DNA of 64,000 nucleotides from an uncultured Clostridia bacterium (GCA_947630325.1 CANRHB010000002.1:62001-126000), one strand, 5' to 3'; counted from the stretch's first letter, positions 50,287 through 59,089 are shown. Notes: generated by a model not told the origin, from the sequence alone. Made by a program: numbers and translations.

Positions 50287-51218
50287 TCGTCCTCCGCCAT
50301 CACGATGCTTTTGCCCGTTACATTGAGGAACACGTCGTCCATGTTCCCCTTCAAGATCTCCACGTCGGTGAAATATTCATCATAGCGCAGGAGAAGTTCC
50401 TTTGCCGCCGCCGTGTCCTTGATGACGACGCTGTAAGCTCCCCTCTCCCCGTCGTAAGAAAAAGAGAGGTTTTCGGCACGGAGCAACTTCTCGAACGGTT
50501 CGCTCTTTTCGCGGTAGCAGAGCAGTTTGTCGCTTGAATAGGCGTTTTTGAGTTCGTTGGGGGTGCCGTGGGCGATGATGCTCCCCTTGTTCATGATGAC
50601 GACGTCCGTCGCCTTGTCCGCCTCTTCAAGATAGTGGGTGGTAAGAAAGACGGTCATGCCCGTCTCCGAACGGATGCGGTCGATGAGGGTCCACACCGAG
50701 AGGCGGGTCTTGGGATCGAGCCCCGTCGTCGGCTCGTCCAAAATGAGAAGGCGGGGGCGGTGCACCATGGCGCGGGCGATGTCCACCCGCCTCATCTGCC
50801 CTCCCGAGAGTTGCTTTACGGGGCGATCCAAAATGGGAGAAAGTTCCAAAAGGTCGACGATCTCCCCGATGTTCTTCTTCGCCTCCCCCTTGGAGAGGGA
50901 GTAAAAGGAGGTGCGTATTTCGAGGTTCTGCCTGACGGTAAGCTCTTTGTCGAGCACGCTCGTCTGGAACACCACGCCGAGTTCCCGCTTGATCGCAAAG
51001 GGATCCTCGTCGAGGTCGTACCCGCCCACATAGATCTTGCCGCCGTCCTTTTTGAGAATGGAGCAGATCATGTTGATGGTGGTGCTCTTTCCCGCGCCGT
51101 TTACCCCCAAAAAGGCGAACAGCACCCCCCTTTTCACGCAAAAAGAGATGCCGTTCACCGCACAGAGATCGCCGTATGATTTCGACAGATTTTCGATTTT
51201 TAAGGCAAGTTCGCTCAA
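50283..51218 (-). CDS. ABC transporter ATPase, DrrA type
   Basis: 311 residues from a TTG start. Walker A GVNGAGKSTT, Q-loop FQTSVLD, signature LSGGQMRRVDIA, Walker B LILDEPTTGLDP, H-loop TTHYLEEA and a C-terminal extension ending MDDVFLNVTGK, as in the paralogue at 34146-35042. The TTG at 51218 overlaps the TGA of the glycosyltransferase (TTGA); the only in-frame ATG (51293) would lie 25 codons inside the upstream gene and has no ribosome site. Both joints (TTGA and ATGA) indicate coupled translation of glycosyltransferase, ATPase and permease. Confidence 0.92.
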   Translation of the reverse strand: MSELALKIENLSKSYGDLCAVNGISFCVKRGVLFAFLGVNGAGKSTTINMICSILKKDGGKIYVGGYDLDEDPFAIKRELGVVFQTSVLDKELTVRQNLEIRTSFYSLSKGEAKKNIGEIVDLLELSPILDRPVKQLSGGQMRRVDIARAMVHRPRLLILDEPTTGLDPKTRLSVWTLIDRIRSETGMTVFLTTHYLEEADKATDVVIMNKGSIIAHGTPNELKNAYSSDKLLCYREKSEPFEKLLRAENLSFSYDGERGAYSVVIKDTAAAKELLLRYDEYFTDVEILKGNMDDVFLNVTGKSIVMAEDE

Positions 51219-52528
51219 TGTCCCGTCCCCGTATTGCGGTTGATCTTGACCCATTTCGGCTTGGAGAACAGCCCGAACGTCATCGTAATGCAATAAACAA
51301 CGGTAAAGGCGGGGAAGAGGAAGGCGCCCGAGAGCAATTCCCTGCGGCGTTTCGCCCCCATCTTTTTATAGTCGAGCAACACGAGCAAAAGCCCTTGGCA
51401 GATGCCCGCGACCAAGAACAGCGCACCCAGACAGATGCCTACAATGGTAAGCAGTTGCCAGAGCCCGGGGCCCGAGAGCCCGACCGCCGCCGCGTCCGCC
51501 GCCGTAAAGATCCCCATTGCGCCGAGATAACTCACCGCATAGATATAGTATGCGGGAAGCCAGGTGCAAAGAAGAAGGCAGATGAAGATGAACGCATAGG
51601 TAAGGATCTGTTCGATAAAGGAGAAGCGGAGCTGTTTGATGGAATTCCAGCACATGCGCGGGGTAAAGCGGAACAAAAGCCGCGCATTTCCCGCCGCGAT
51701 GCGCTTGTTGCGGTTCATCGTATCGCGGAAGGAGGAGGGAAGATCCTCATAGACGACGGCGTCCTCCACGAAATGGCACCTCTCCCCTTCGAGCATACGC
51801 TTGATATTGAATTCGGTGTCCTCCACGATGCTGACCGTATCGTACCCGCCGATTTTGCGGATGATCTCCATGTCCGTCATGGAGCCGGGGCCGTTGACGT
51901 GCGCGTCCATATGTAACCTCTCGCGGACGCGGGAGGAGAAACGGGAATCGAAAGTGTAGTAGAGCCCGCAGGCGCGGGTGAATTGGTTCTGCGTCATGTT
52001 GAGCGCAGACTCATAGGGACGGGCGATCCGCACCCCCGCGCAAAAGGCGTCGTTCATCAGCGAAAAGAAGTCGTCGTTGATGTGGTTGTCGGCGTCGAGG
52101 CGGATGGAAAAATCATACGGGATCCCCGTTGCAAGGATGCTTTCATAGCCGAATTTGAGCGCATAAGACACGATGTGCCGCTTGGGATCGGGGTCGTTGA
52201 GCACGAGCACCTTTGCGCCCGCCTCCTCCGCAAACTGCGCCGTCCTGTCCGTGCAGTTGTGGGCGATCACATAGACGTCGAACAATTCCTTGGGATAATT
52301 TTGCCGCTCGAACAGCCGCCGCACCGTGCCGCCGATGACGTCCTCTTCATTATGGGCGGGAATGACCACGCATATACGCTTTTTCACCTCGCTCTTTTTG
52401 AAGGTTTTCTTCGGCAGCCAAAAGAGGAACATATAGAGGAACTGCAAAATAAACGGGATCCCGATCAAGATCAACAGGACGTTATTGATCGTCGTAAGCA
52501 CATTATAGAGTGTCACATGCCACGCCAT
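51215..52528 (-). CDS. Membrane-bound family 2 glycosyltransferase
   Basis: 437 residues. N-terminal membrane helix (10-38), GT-A domain with VVIPAHNEEDVIGGTVRRL, the DxD-type metal motif RLDADNHIN and VEDTEFNIKR (catalytic ED), followed by a basic RNKRIAAGNARLL segment like the QxxRW site, then four or more C-terminal helices. This is the layout of processive or lipid-linked synthases (BcsA/NodC/IcaA class), here of cellobiose-length size. The product is unknown. Own promoter; forms an operon with a coupled ABC exporter, which suggests that the exporter moves the glycan or a glycolipid made by this enzyme. Confidence 0.87.
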   Translation of the reverse strand: MAWHVTLYNVLTTINNVLLILIGIPFILQFLYMFLFWLPKKTFKKSEVKKRICVVIPAHNEEDVIGGTVRRLFERQNYPKELFDVYVIAHNCTDRTAQFAEEAGAKVLVLNDPDPKRHIVSYALKFGYESILATGIPYDFSIRLDADNHINDDFFSLMNDAFCAGVRIARPYESALNMTQNQFTRACGLYYTFDSRFSSRVRERLHMDAHVNGPGSMTDMEIIRKIGGYDTVSIVEDTEFNIKRMLEGERCHFVEDAVVYEDLPSSFRDTMNRNKRIAAGNARLLFRFTPRMCWNSIKQLRFSFIEQILTYAFIFICLLLCTWLPAYYIYAVSYLGAMGIFTAADAAAVGLSGPGLWQLLTIVGICLGALFLVAGICQGLLLVLLDYKKMGAKRRRELLSGAFLFPAFTVVYCITMTFGLFSKPKWVKINRNTGTGH

Positions 52529-52572
52529 AGAAAAAACCTCGCATGAATGTAAAAAAAAGTATAAACAAGAAG

Positions 52573-52601
52573 ATTATAACAGGGATAGCCCGAGATGTCA
52601 A
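52573..52601 (-). promoter_or_regulatory. Promoter of the glycosyltransferase operon
   Basis: TTGACA, 17-base spacer, TATAAT on the minus strand. The -35 box touches the stop of the upstream alcohol dehydrogenase gene. Confidence 0.85.
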
Positions 52602-53699
52602 CTACTTAGTGCGGAGAGAGCGAAGAAAGATACGGGCAAGTTCCCCCTCCGTCGGCTCGTAAGAAGATTTTCGAATGTTCTTTCCCGTGGCCGAACGCGC
52701 GGCAAAGGAGAGAAGGTCGCTTTTTGAAAACGCCTCGCGCTCCCCCAAAAGTTCATCGAGTGTCAAGGCGATCTCCTTGACAGACGCACCGCATGTCAAG
52801 GTAATTTCCTTGACAGCGGGAATGTCTTTCTCTTCGCAGAGGCGGAGCGTCTCGCCGAGGAGCAGTCCGTTCGCCCTGCCGTGGGCGATCCCCGCAAAAT
52901 AGGTAAGCTGGTAGCCCATGCCGTGCACCGCCGTCGTGCCCGATTGCGCGATCGCCATTCCCGCAAGCGCGGAGGCGTACAGCAGATTGTCCCGCTCCTC
53001 CTCCGAAAGAGTTTTTACCGTCTTGGGAAGAAGGGGGTATAAAATGCGCAGGCTCTCCTTTGCAAGCGTGCGGGAGAGCGGGGTCGCTCTTTTCGAGAGC
53101 AAACTCTCCGCGGCGTGGGAAAAGGCGTCGAGCGCCGTGTTCACCGTGACGGCGCGGGGAAGGGAAAAGGTGTATTTGCCGTCCAAAAAGGCAAAACGGG
53201 GAAAGAGCGCGGGCGAAAAAATGCTCGTCTTTGTCTGCATTTCGTCGTCGGTAAGAATGGCATAGGGCGTGACCTCGCTCCCCGTGCCCGCCGTGGTGGG
53301 AATATGCGCCATGGGAAGCGCGGAATTTCCATAGCCGCCCGAAAAGATCTCGCTGTCCGCGCGCTCTTCAACGGCAAGCAGGGCGATCGCCTTCGCCGCG
53401 TCCATGGGCGATCCGCCGCCGAGCCCGATGACAAAGTCCGCGCCGCACGCTTTGAGAAGGGCGATCCCCTCCCGCACGCACGCAACGGTGGGATTGGGCA
53501 AGACGCGGTCGAACAGGGTGGCGCACTGCCCGTTCTTGCCGAGTGCAGAGAGGACGTCCGCGAGGGAGCCGTTTGCTTGGGACGAGCGGCCCGTGACGAT
53601 GAGCGCGTGACTGCCGAGCTCTTTGAGACGGCCGCCGTTGGCGGAAACGCAGTCCCTCCCGCAGAAAATTTCGGTGGGCATATAGTAGGAAAAGTTCAT
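52602..53699 (-). CDS. Iron-containing alcohol dehydrogenase
   Basis: 365 residues of the group III (Fe-ADH) family. NAD(P) loop GLGGGSPMDAAKAIA, IPTTAGTGSEVT, metal ligands in NTALDAFSHAAES (D and H) and VHGMGYQLTYFAGIAHG (two H). Substrate could be a short-chain alcohol or aldehyde. Its ATG overlaps the TGA of trmB (ATGA), although the two enzymes have no known functional link. Length is a little under the usual 380-390. Confidence 0.92.
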   Translation of the reverse strand: MNFSYYMPTEIFCGRDCVSANGGRLKELGSHALIVTGRSSQANGSLADVLSALGKNGQCATLFDRVLPNPTVACVREGIALLKACGADFVIGLGGGSPMDAAKAIALLAVEERADSEIFSGGYGNSALPMAHIPTTAGTGSEVTPYAILTDDEMQTKTSIFSPALFPRFAFLDGKYTFSLPRAVTVNTALDAFSHAAESLLSKRATPLSRTLAKESLRILYPLLPKTVKTLSEEERDNLLYASALAGMAIAQSGTTAVHGMGYQLTYFAGIAHGRANGLLLGETLRLCEEKDIPAVKEITLTCGASVKEIALTLDELLGEREAFSKSDLLSFAARSATGKNIRKSSYEPTEGELARIFLRSLRTK

Positions 53700-54379
53700 T
53701 TTTTCTCCTTTCTCGCCACGGCGCGGAAAATGGGCATTCCCTTTTGGGAAAAATTGCGCTCATACTCGGTGACGATGTTTTCCCGTGCATATTCGCTGTG
53801 ATGAAGATCGCGCGTCACCTCCCCCACCGCAAAGCCGTATTCGCGGAATTTGGCAAGGGAGTAGTCGAAGAACTCTTCACTGTCGGTCTTTTGCACGATA
53901 CAGCCGCCCTCTTTCAAAAGAGAATCGTAAATGGGAAGAAATCGGGGAGAAGTAAGACGCTGTTTCTCTCTGCTCGTTTCGGGGAGCGGGGTGGAAAAGT
54001 TGAGGTAAATTTTTTCCACACTGTGCTCGGGCAGATAGCAGGGCAGGATCTCGGCGGGAACGTTGAGAAAGCGCACGTTGGGAATTCCTTCTTTGAGACA
54101 GTTTTCCATTGCCGTAAGAATGACGTTGGAGCAGACTTCCACGGCGAGATAATTTATATTGGAATTGCGGCGGGCAAGTTCGGTAATAAAGCCGCCGTTG
54201 CCGCAACCGATCTCGAGTTCCACAGGGTTCTCGTTGCCGAAAACGGCGGGATAGTCGAAAAGGGCGCGGTAATTTTCCGCCGCCTCCTTGAGATTGAGGC
54301 AGGGCCGCCCGCGGACGAGCAAAATCGTTCCGCAACGTTCCATGCGCGGCTCCAGATGCCGCTTTTTCCGCATACGCAT
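53696..54379 (-). CDS. trmB: TrmB-like tRNA (guanine-N7) methyltransferase, diverged
   Basis: 227 residues. Class I methyltransferase fold with LEIGCGNGGFITELA (SAM site), LAVEVCSNVI, and KTDSEEFFDYSL, all placed as in TrmB, which makes m7G46 in tRNA. The usual substrate-site motif DPWPKxRHxKRRL is here STPLPETSREKQRLT (129-143), so the conserved Asp, Trp, Lys and His are changed. The protein is certainly of this family; whether it keeps the activity is open. AGGAGTTTTAT precedes the start. It is followed without a gap by the alcohol dehydrogenase. Confidence 0.8.
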   Translation of the reverse strand: MRMRKKRHLEPRMERCGTILLVRGRPCLNLKEAAENYRALFDYPAVFGNENPVELEIGCGNGGFITELARRNSNINYLAVEVCSNVILTAMENCLKEGIPNVRFLNVPAEILPCYLPEHSVEKIYLNFSTPLPETSREKQRLTSPRFLPIYDSLLKEGGCIVQKTDSEEFFDYSLAKFREYGFAVGEVTRDLHHSEYARENIVTEYERNFSQKGMPIFRAVARKEKK

Positions 54380-54407
54380 ATAAAACTCCTATGACATTTA
54401 GGAATGG

Positions 54408-54600
54408 TGCCCCACCCCCTTAGTCCCCCTCCATTGGAGGGGGTTCTGTTGGCTCCTTGCTGTCCCTTTTAGAGAAAGTACCCGCGAAGCGGGGGAAAGG
54501 GTTTTTTACATACTCTCGGAAAACCCCTCAGCCGCGCGGGGCGCGACAGCTCCCCTATAAGGGGCGCCAAGTGGCACCCCGCTTCATAACCCCTTAAGAG
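54408..54600. repeat. Type D plus type C repeats between trmB and dut
   Basis: CCCACCCCCTTAGTCCCCCT with CCATTGGAGGGGGTTCTG (D), then TTGCTGTCCCTTTTAGAGAA, GGGGGAAAGGGTTTTTT, CCCCTCAGCCGCGCGGGG and CCCCTATAAGGGGCGCC (C). The region (245 bases) holds no gene. Confidence 0.65.
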
Positions 54601-54624
54601 GCGCAAGCAATAGTTTTTGTGAAC

Positions 54625-55053
54625 CTATCTTCCTGTCGAGCCGAAGCCGCCCGCACCGCGAACGGTTTCGGAGAGCGTCTCCGTTTCGCAAAATTCGCAA
54701 ACGTAATAGGGCGCGACGACGAGCTGGGCGACCCGCTCCCCCTCTCCGATGACGCGGCGCTCCTTTCCGTGGTTGTGGATGGCGACCATGATCTCGCCGC
54801 GGTAGTCGCAGTCGATGACCCCCACCTTGTTGGCGGGCGCGAGGTCCTTTTTGCAGGCGAGCCCGCTCCGCGCATACACGAGCCCCACCGTACCCGCGGG
54901 CAGTTCCACCGCGACGCCCGTATGCACGAACACCGTCTCCCCCGCCTCCACCGCGTACTCCTCGCAGGAATAGAGGTCGGCTCCCGCAGAAAATTCGGAG
55001 CCGTAAGTGGGAAGTTTTGCCTTGCCGTTCAATTTTTTTACATTGACTTTCAT
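54625..55053 (-). CDS. dut: dUTP diphosphatase
   Basis: 142 residues; trimeric enzyme that removes dUTP and supplies dUMP for thymidylate synthesis. The five motifs are in order: SEFSAGADLY (I), YARSGLA (II), GVIDCDYRGEI (III, catalytic Asp and Tyr), RVAQLVV (IV) and RGAGGFGSTGR (V). Start chosen at MKVNVKK because it is the family start. There is no ribosome site; the -10 box TATGAT ends 6 bases before the ATG, so a leaderless mRNA is predicted. The longer in-frame start would read through the promoter. Confidence 0.95.
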   Translation of the reverse strand: MKVNVKKLNGKAKLPTYGSEFSAGADLYSCEEYAVEAGETVFVHTGVAVELPAGTVGLVYARSGLACKKDLAPANKVGVIDCDYRGEIMVAIHNHGKERRVIGEGERVAQLVVAPYYVCEFCETETLSETVRGAGGFGSTGR

Positions 55054-55059
55054 ACATTT

Positions 55060-55088
55060 ATCATAATGTATCGGGAAAAATTTGTCAA
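55060..55088 (-). promoter_or_regulatory. Promoter of dut
   Basis: TTGACA, 17-base spacer, TATGAT on the minus strand; -10 ends 6 bases before the ATG. Confidence 0.8.
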
Positions 55089-55161
55089 GAAAAAAGCCCC
55101 TCCGCATTTGGGAGAGACCGCGATTTGTTGAAGAGTTGGGTTGATACGTTACCCGCTCTTT

Positions 55162-55294
55162 TAATTACGTCACCCCGCCCGCACGTTCTATGTTGCCTAA
55201 GGGCGGCACGAGCGCAGGCGAAGTAGCTCTGTCGAAGGATGACTGCATTATAATAAGGACATTCCTCGACTACGCTCGGAATGACGTGATTTAG
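55162..55294. repeat. Type B element carrying a type E module
   Basis: ACGTCACCCCGCCCGCACG, TTCTATGTTGCCTAAGGGCGG, core GCATTATAATAAGGACATTC, right arm CTCGACTACGCTCGGAATGACGT. Confidence 0.65.
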
Positions 55295-55311
55295 AATGGT
55301 GTTTCCGATTT

Positions 55312-55402
55312 GTCATTTCGACCAAGGGAGCGGAGCGACCGCATGGAGAAATCTCGCTTTATAAGAATAAGGGAGAGATGTCTCGACTGCGCTCGACATG
55401 AC
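55312..55402. repeat. Type A MITE-like element
   Basis: 91 bases from GTCATTTCGACCAAGG to GCTCGACATGAC; core TTATAAGAATAAGG is degraded. Confidence 0.75.
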
Positions 55403-55446
55403 ATCGGGGAATAGGTTTGCGTATTCCACTTGCTGTCCCTAATTAT

Positions 55447-55570
55447 GTCATTTCGACCAAGGGCGCGGAGCGACCGCGTGGAGAAATCTCGCTTTATTAT
55501 AAAATCTCGCTTTATTATAATGCGGTAGAGATTTCTCGACACGCCTCGTTCCTCGGCGGCTCGAAATGAC
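55447..55570. repeat. Type A element with an internal duplication
   Basis: 124 bases, GTCATTTCGACCAAGG...GGCTCGAAATGAC. AAATCTCGCTTTATTATAA is present twice in tandem at the core. Confidence 0.8.
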
Positions 55571-55619
55571 ATTTGAGAATCATGTTGCGCATAAGAACCG
55601 CAGGTAGCCTACCCTTTTA

Positions 55620-57698
55620 TTATTTTACGCTATATAAGAGATCGGTATAGGTGGGATAGGGCCAATAGTCGGAGGAGCAGAGTTTTTCCATGCCGTCCGA
55701 AAGGGCGCGCACCGCGTCCATATCGGGCACGATGACGTGCGCCATCTTCTGCGAAACGGGGCCCTCCCCTTCGGGCATTTCGGCAAGGTCCTGCTCCAAC
55801 TTTTCCACCGCCTCGAAAAAGGCTTCGTTCATGGAAGAGAGTTTCTCCGCAAGCCGTAAATCGGCGCCCGTATTGAGTTTTTCGCTCACGGCGCGCTTGT
55901 TTTCGATGACGGCGCAGAGTTCGGCAATATAGCCGTTGACCGCGGGATAGATGTCCTGTTTCGCCATTTCCACCATGGTAAGCGCTTCGATGTTGATGCT
56001 CTTGATGTAATTTTCGAGCTGGATGTTCGCCCGCGCCACCACTTCGCGCTCGGTGTAGACGCCTTGTTTTACGAACACGTCGATGTTCTCCCGCTTGAAG
56101 AATTCGGGCACGGCGTCGGCGGTCGTCTTGTTGTTGAGAAGTCCCCTCCGCACCGCCTCGGGCTCCCAATCGGGACCGTAACCGTTGTAGTTAAAGATGA
56201 TACGGTAGTGCTTTTTGAGCAGATTTTCGGTGTATTCGCGGCAGGCGCGCCCGAAGTCGTTCACCCCCGCAAGGGCGTCCACCGCTTCGGAGAAGAGCTG
56301 TGCCACGATGGTGTTGAGCACGATGTTGGGGTCGGCGACGGAGGCCTGCGAACCGAGCATACGGAATTCGAACTTGTTGCCCGTAAACGCGAAGGGCGAG
56401 GTGCGGTTCCGATCCGTGGTGTCGATGGGGAAAATGGGCGAAGAAGGCACGCCGATGGAGCCGGGGATCGCCTTTTTGGGCACGTACTGCCTGCCGTTGA
56501 CGATGCTGTCGACAAGGGCGCCGAGCTGGTCGCCGAGGTAGACGGACAAAATGGCAGGCGGCGCCTCGTTTGCGCCCAATCTGTGATCGTTTCCCGCGGA
56601 GGCGACGCAGGCGCGCAGAATGCCCTGGTAGCGGTCCACCGCCGCGATGACGCAGGCGAGGACGAGCATGAAGCGGGGGTTGCTCTCGGGCGTTTCCCCG
56701 GGATCGAGCAGGTTGAGCCCCGTATCGGTGGAGAGGGACCAGTTGTTGTGCTTGCCCGAGCCGTTCACCCCCTCGAAGGGCTTTTCGTGCAACAGGCACA
56801 CGAGCCGGTGCCGCTTTGCCACCTTCTTCATGAGTTCCATGGTAAGCTGGTTGCCGTCCACCGCCACGTTGGTGGTGGTGAACACGGGGGCGAGTTCGTG
56901 CTGGGCGGGCGCGACTTCGTTGTGCTTCGTCTTGGCAAAGATGCCGTACTCCCAGAGGGTCTTGTCGAGGTCGCGCATAAAGTCGGAGATGCGCGTTTTG
57001 AGGACGCCGAAATAGTGGTCCTCGAGTTCCTGTCCTCGTGACGGCGGCGCGCCGAAAAGCGTCCTGCCCGTCAGGATGAGGTCCTTGCGCTTTAAGTACT
57101 CCTCCTCGTCGATGAGGAAGTATTCCTGCTCGGGCCCCACCGTGGTGGCGACCTTTTTGCATTCGATGCCGAACATCTTCAAGAGCCGCTTCGCCTGCGT
57201 GTCGAGGGCGGTCATCGACTTCAAAAGAGGGGCCTTTTTGTCGAGCGTCTCCCCCGTGTAGGAGACGAACACGGTGGGAATGTAGAGCGTCCCCTCCTTG
57301 ACGAATGCGGGAGAGGTGGGGTCCCACGCCGTGTAGCCGCGCGCCGCCGAAGTCGCCCGCGAACCGCCCGAGGGGAAGGAAGAGGCGTCGGGTTCGCCCA
57401 CGATGAGGCTCTTGCCCGTAAGCTGCATGATCACTTTGTCGCCGTCGGGTTCGATGAAACTGTCGTGCTTTTCCGCCGTAAGATTGGTAAGGGGCTGGAA
57501 CCAGTGGGTGTAGTGCGTCGCTCCCTTTTTGACCGCCCAATCCTTCATGGCATTGGCGACGGCGCTCGCAATGTTCGAATCGAGAGGTTCGCCCGCGTCG
57601 ATGGTCCTGCGCAGGGACTTATACACTTCTTTGGGCAACGAGTTCTTCATCACTTCGTCGCCGAAAACGTTGCTTCCGAAAAGTTCGGTTACGTCCAT
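55620..57698 (-). CDS. glnN: Glutamine synthetase type III
   Basis: 692 residues; ammonia assimilation into glutamine. Type III (GlnN) is recognised by length (about 700) and by FPSGGSRATSAARGYTAWDP near the start, TVGPEQEYFLID (metal site), FAKTKHNEVAPAQHELAPVF, HEKPFEGVNGSGKHNNWS, and AGNDHRLGANEAPPAI. The last third carries a family-specific extension with VADPNIVLNTIVAQ and a helical C-terminus. AAGGAGAAGCAA precedes the ATG at 57698; the 22-codon longer frame crosses the promoter. Monocistronic; no GlnR-type operator is seen at the promoter. Confidence 0.96.
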   Translation of the reverse strand: MDVTELFGSNVFGDEVMKNSLPKEVYKSLRRTIDAGEPLDSNIASAVANAMKDWAVKKGATHYTHWFQPLTNLTAEKHDSFIEPDGDKVIMQLTGKSLIVGEPDASSFPSGGSRATSAARGYTAWDPTSPAFVKEGTLYIPTVFVSYTGETLDKKAPLLKSMTALDTQAKRLLKMFGIECKKVATTVGPEQEYFLIDEEEYLKRKDLILTGRTLFGAPPSRGQELEDHYFGVLKTRISDFMRDLDKTLWEYGIFAKTKHNEVAPAQHELAPVFTTTNVAVDGNQLTMELMKKVAKRHRLVCLLHEKPFEGVNGSGKHNNWSLSTDTGLNLLDPGETPESNPRFMLVLACVIAAVDRYQGILRACVASAGNDHRLGANEAPPAILSVYLGDQLGALVDSIVNGRQYVPKKAIPGSIGVPSSPIFPIDTTDRNRTSPFAFTGNKFEFRMLGSQASVADPNIVLNTIVAQLFSEAVDALAGVNDFGRACREYTENLLKKHYRIIFNYNGYGPDWEPEAVRRGLLNNKTTADAVPEFFKRENIDVFVKQGVYTEREVVARANIQLENYIKSINIEALTMVEMAKQDIYPAVNGYIAELCAVIENKRAVSEKLNTGADLRLAEKLSSMNEAFFEAVEKLEQDLAEMPEGEGPVSQKMAHVIVPDMDAVRALSDGMEKLCSSDYWPYPTYTDLLYSVK

Positions 57699-57740
57699 TT
57701 GCTTCTCCTTTGCTTCTATTTTATGCGCTTTATCGATACA

Positions 57741-57769
57741 ATTATAGTGATTCGGAGGGGGCAAGTCAA
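57741..57769 (-). promoter_or_regulatory. Promoter of glnN
   Basis: TTGACT, 17-base spacer, TATAAT on the minus strand. Confidence 0.85.
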
Positions 57770-57841
57770 ATCTTTCGCCCTGTCATTCCTTTATAAGAAA
57801 TATAAGCACAGCTTATAGCAACTTTGTCTTCCATAAGCCCG

Positions 57842-57872
57842 AAAAAAGGAGCGGATATCCCGCTCCTTTTTT
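57842..57872 (-). terminator. Terminator of the small LRR lipoprotein gene
   Basis: AAAGGAGCGGGATATCCGCTCCTTT hairpin (25 bases) followed by TTTT; the two flanks also allow action in the plus direction. Confidence 0.9.
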
Positions 57873-57879
57873 GTTCGTT

Positions 57880-58956
57880 TTAGTTTTCGGGCGTCGCTTC
57901 CACGCCGTTGTGGTCGAGGATACCGTCCGTGCAATAGATATAGAAATTGACGAACTCGCCCGGTGCGAGGTCGGTCAAGAACCAGTCGTTGGCCTTTTTC
58001 ACCGCCTTCCACTCCTCCACCGTGCCGCCGAAACGGATGGATTTGAGGTTCATGCACATGGAAAACGCGGAGGAGCCGATCTCTTTGAGGGCCGCGGAGA
58101 CGGTGACTTCTTCGAGCGCGGTGCAATCGGTAAAGGCGTTCTCGGGGATGGAGACGGAGGCGCCGAGGGAGACTTTTTTAAGGGCATTGCACGCCGCAAA
58201 GACGCCGTTGCCCAGCTTTTCGGTATAGGGGCCGAAAGAGGCGTTCTCGATCCCCGTGCAACCCGTGAAGGCATACTCGCCCACCGTGCGAAGGCAGGGG
58301 AAAGAGGGCAGGCTCGTAAGAGAGGTGCACCCCGCGAAGGCGTTCTTGCCGACGCTCTCCACGCCGCTTGAGGTGTAGCCGAACGAACTTAAAGCGGTAC
58401 AGCCGCTGAATGCGAAGTCCCCTACCGTTTTGAGGCTTGCGCGGGGAAGGCGCACCGTTTTGAGGTTTGTGCAACCGTAAAACGCGCGCGTGCCGATGCT
58501 CCCGAGCCCGTCGGGAAGTTCCACGCTCTCGACTGCGGCGGCGTTGGGACGGAGGTTGCCGTCGGGCGAGAAAAAGCCCTCTTCCCGCACGCCCAAAACG
58601 CGCTTTTGCAAGTTGAAAGCGGGAACGACGATATTCTTTGCCGCCGTGGTGCCGATGGAGACATAGCAACCGTCCTCCGCGTCCTCGTAATCGAGCCCCA
58701 CCGTCATGCGGGAGGCAAGGTCGTCGTCGCAACGGATGCAGACATTGTAATAATTATATTCGTGTCCGAGGGCATAGAGCGTCTCCTCTAAGATGTCGCC
58801 GCAACCGCCGCAACGGCTCTTGCGGTAGCCGTCCTTTACGCAGGTGGGCTCCTCCGTTTCGAGGACGACGTAATCGTGCTTGTGCTTGCAACCGCCCAGC
58901 CCGAACACCATGACCGCGACGAGCGCGGCCGCAAAAATATGCAATCCTTTTTTCAT
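57880..58956 (-). CDS. BspA-type leucine-rich-repeat lipoprotein
   Basis: 358 residues. Lipoprotein signal with lipobox GLGGC (Cys23), then one cysteine motif like those of the giant LRR protein (PTCVKDGYRKSRCGGCGDI, about 48-66) and a second shorter one (NVCIRCDDDL). About seven LRR_5 repeats follow (about 150-330), with SIGTRAFYGCTNLKTV and SVGKNAFAGCTSLTSL. Likely surface-anchored adhesion or scaffold protein; binding partner unknown. AAAGGAAATCGGCTT precedes the ATG at 58956. It has its own promoter. Confidence 0.88.
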   Translation of the reverse strand: MKKGLHIFAAALVAVMVFGLGGCKHKHDYVVLETEEPTCVKDGYRKSRCGGCGDILEETLYALGHEYNYYNVCIRCDDDLASRMTVGLDYEDAEDGCYVSIGTTAAKNIVVPAFNLQKRVLGVREEGFFSPDGNLRPNAAAVESVELPDGLGSIGTRAFYGCTNLKTVRLPRASLKTVGDFAFSGCTALSSFGYTSSGVESVGKNAFAGCTSLTSLPSFPCLRTVGEYAFTGCTGIENASFGPYTEKLGNGVFAACNALKKVSLGASVSIPENAFTDCTALEEVTVSAALKEIGSSAFSMCMNLKSIRFGGTVEEWKAVKKANDWFLTDLAPGEFVNFYIYCTDGILDHNGVEATPEN

Positions 58957-59007
58957 AAGCCGATTTCCTTTCAGCCGCAGAGAGCGCGGCAAGACATTTC
59001 AACTGTT

Positions 59008-59036
59008 AGTATAGCACTTCCGCAAAAAATTTTCAA
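59008..59036 (-). promoter_or_regulatory. Promoter of the small LRR lipoprotein gene
   Basis: TTGAAA, 17-base spacer, TATACT on the minus strand. Confidence 0.75.
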
Positions 59037-59089
59037 CCGATTTTCCGCCCGTGAACCTCTTTTCAACAAGAATTTCGGCGGGTTTCGGT

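Larger units (their letters stand above)
55054..55619. other. Intergenic region glnN-dut packed with dispersed repeats
   Basis: 566 bases without a gene. Holds the dut promoter, one type B/E chimera and two type A elements in a row, one with an internal duplication. Confidence 0.7.

Noticed and set aside
55312-55570. Two similar repeats in a row that might look like a CRISPR array
   Set aside because: Units are about 100 bases with inverted ends, not short direct repeats with unique spacers, and no cas gene is present. No CRISPR is seen anywhere in the window.
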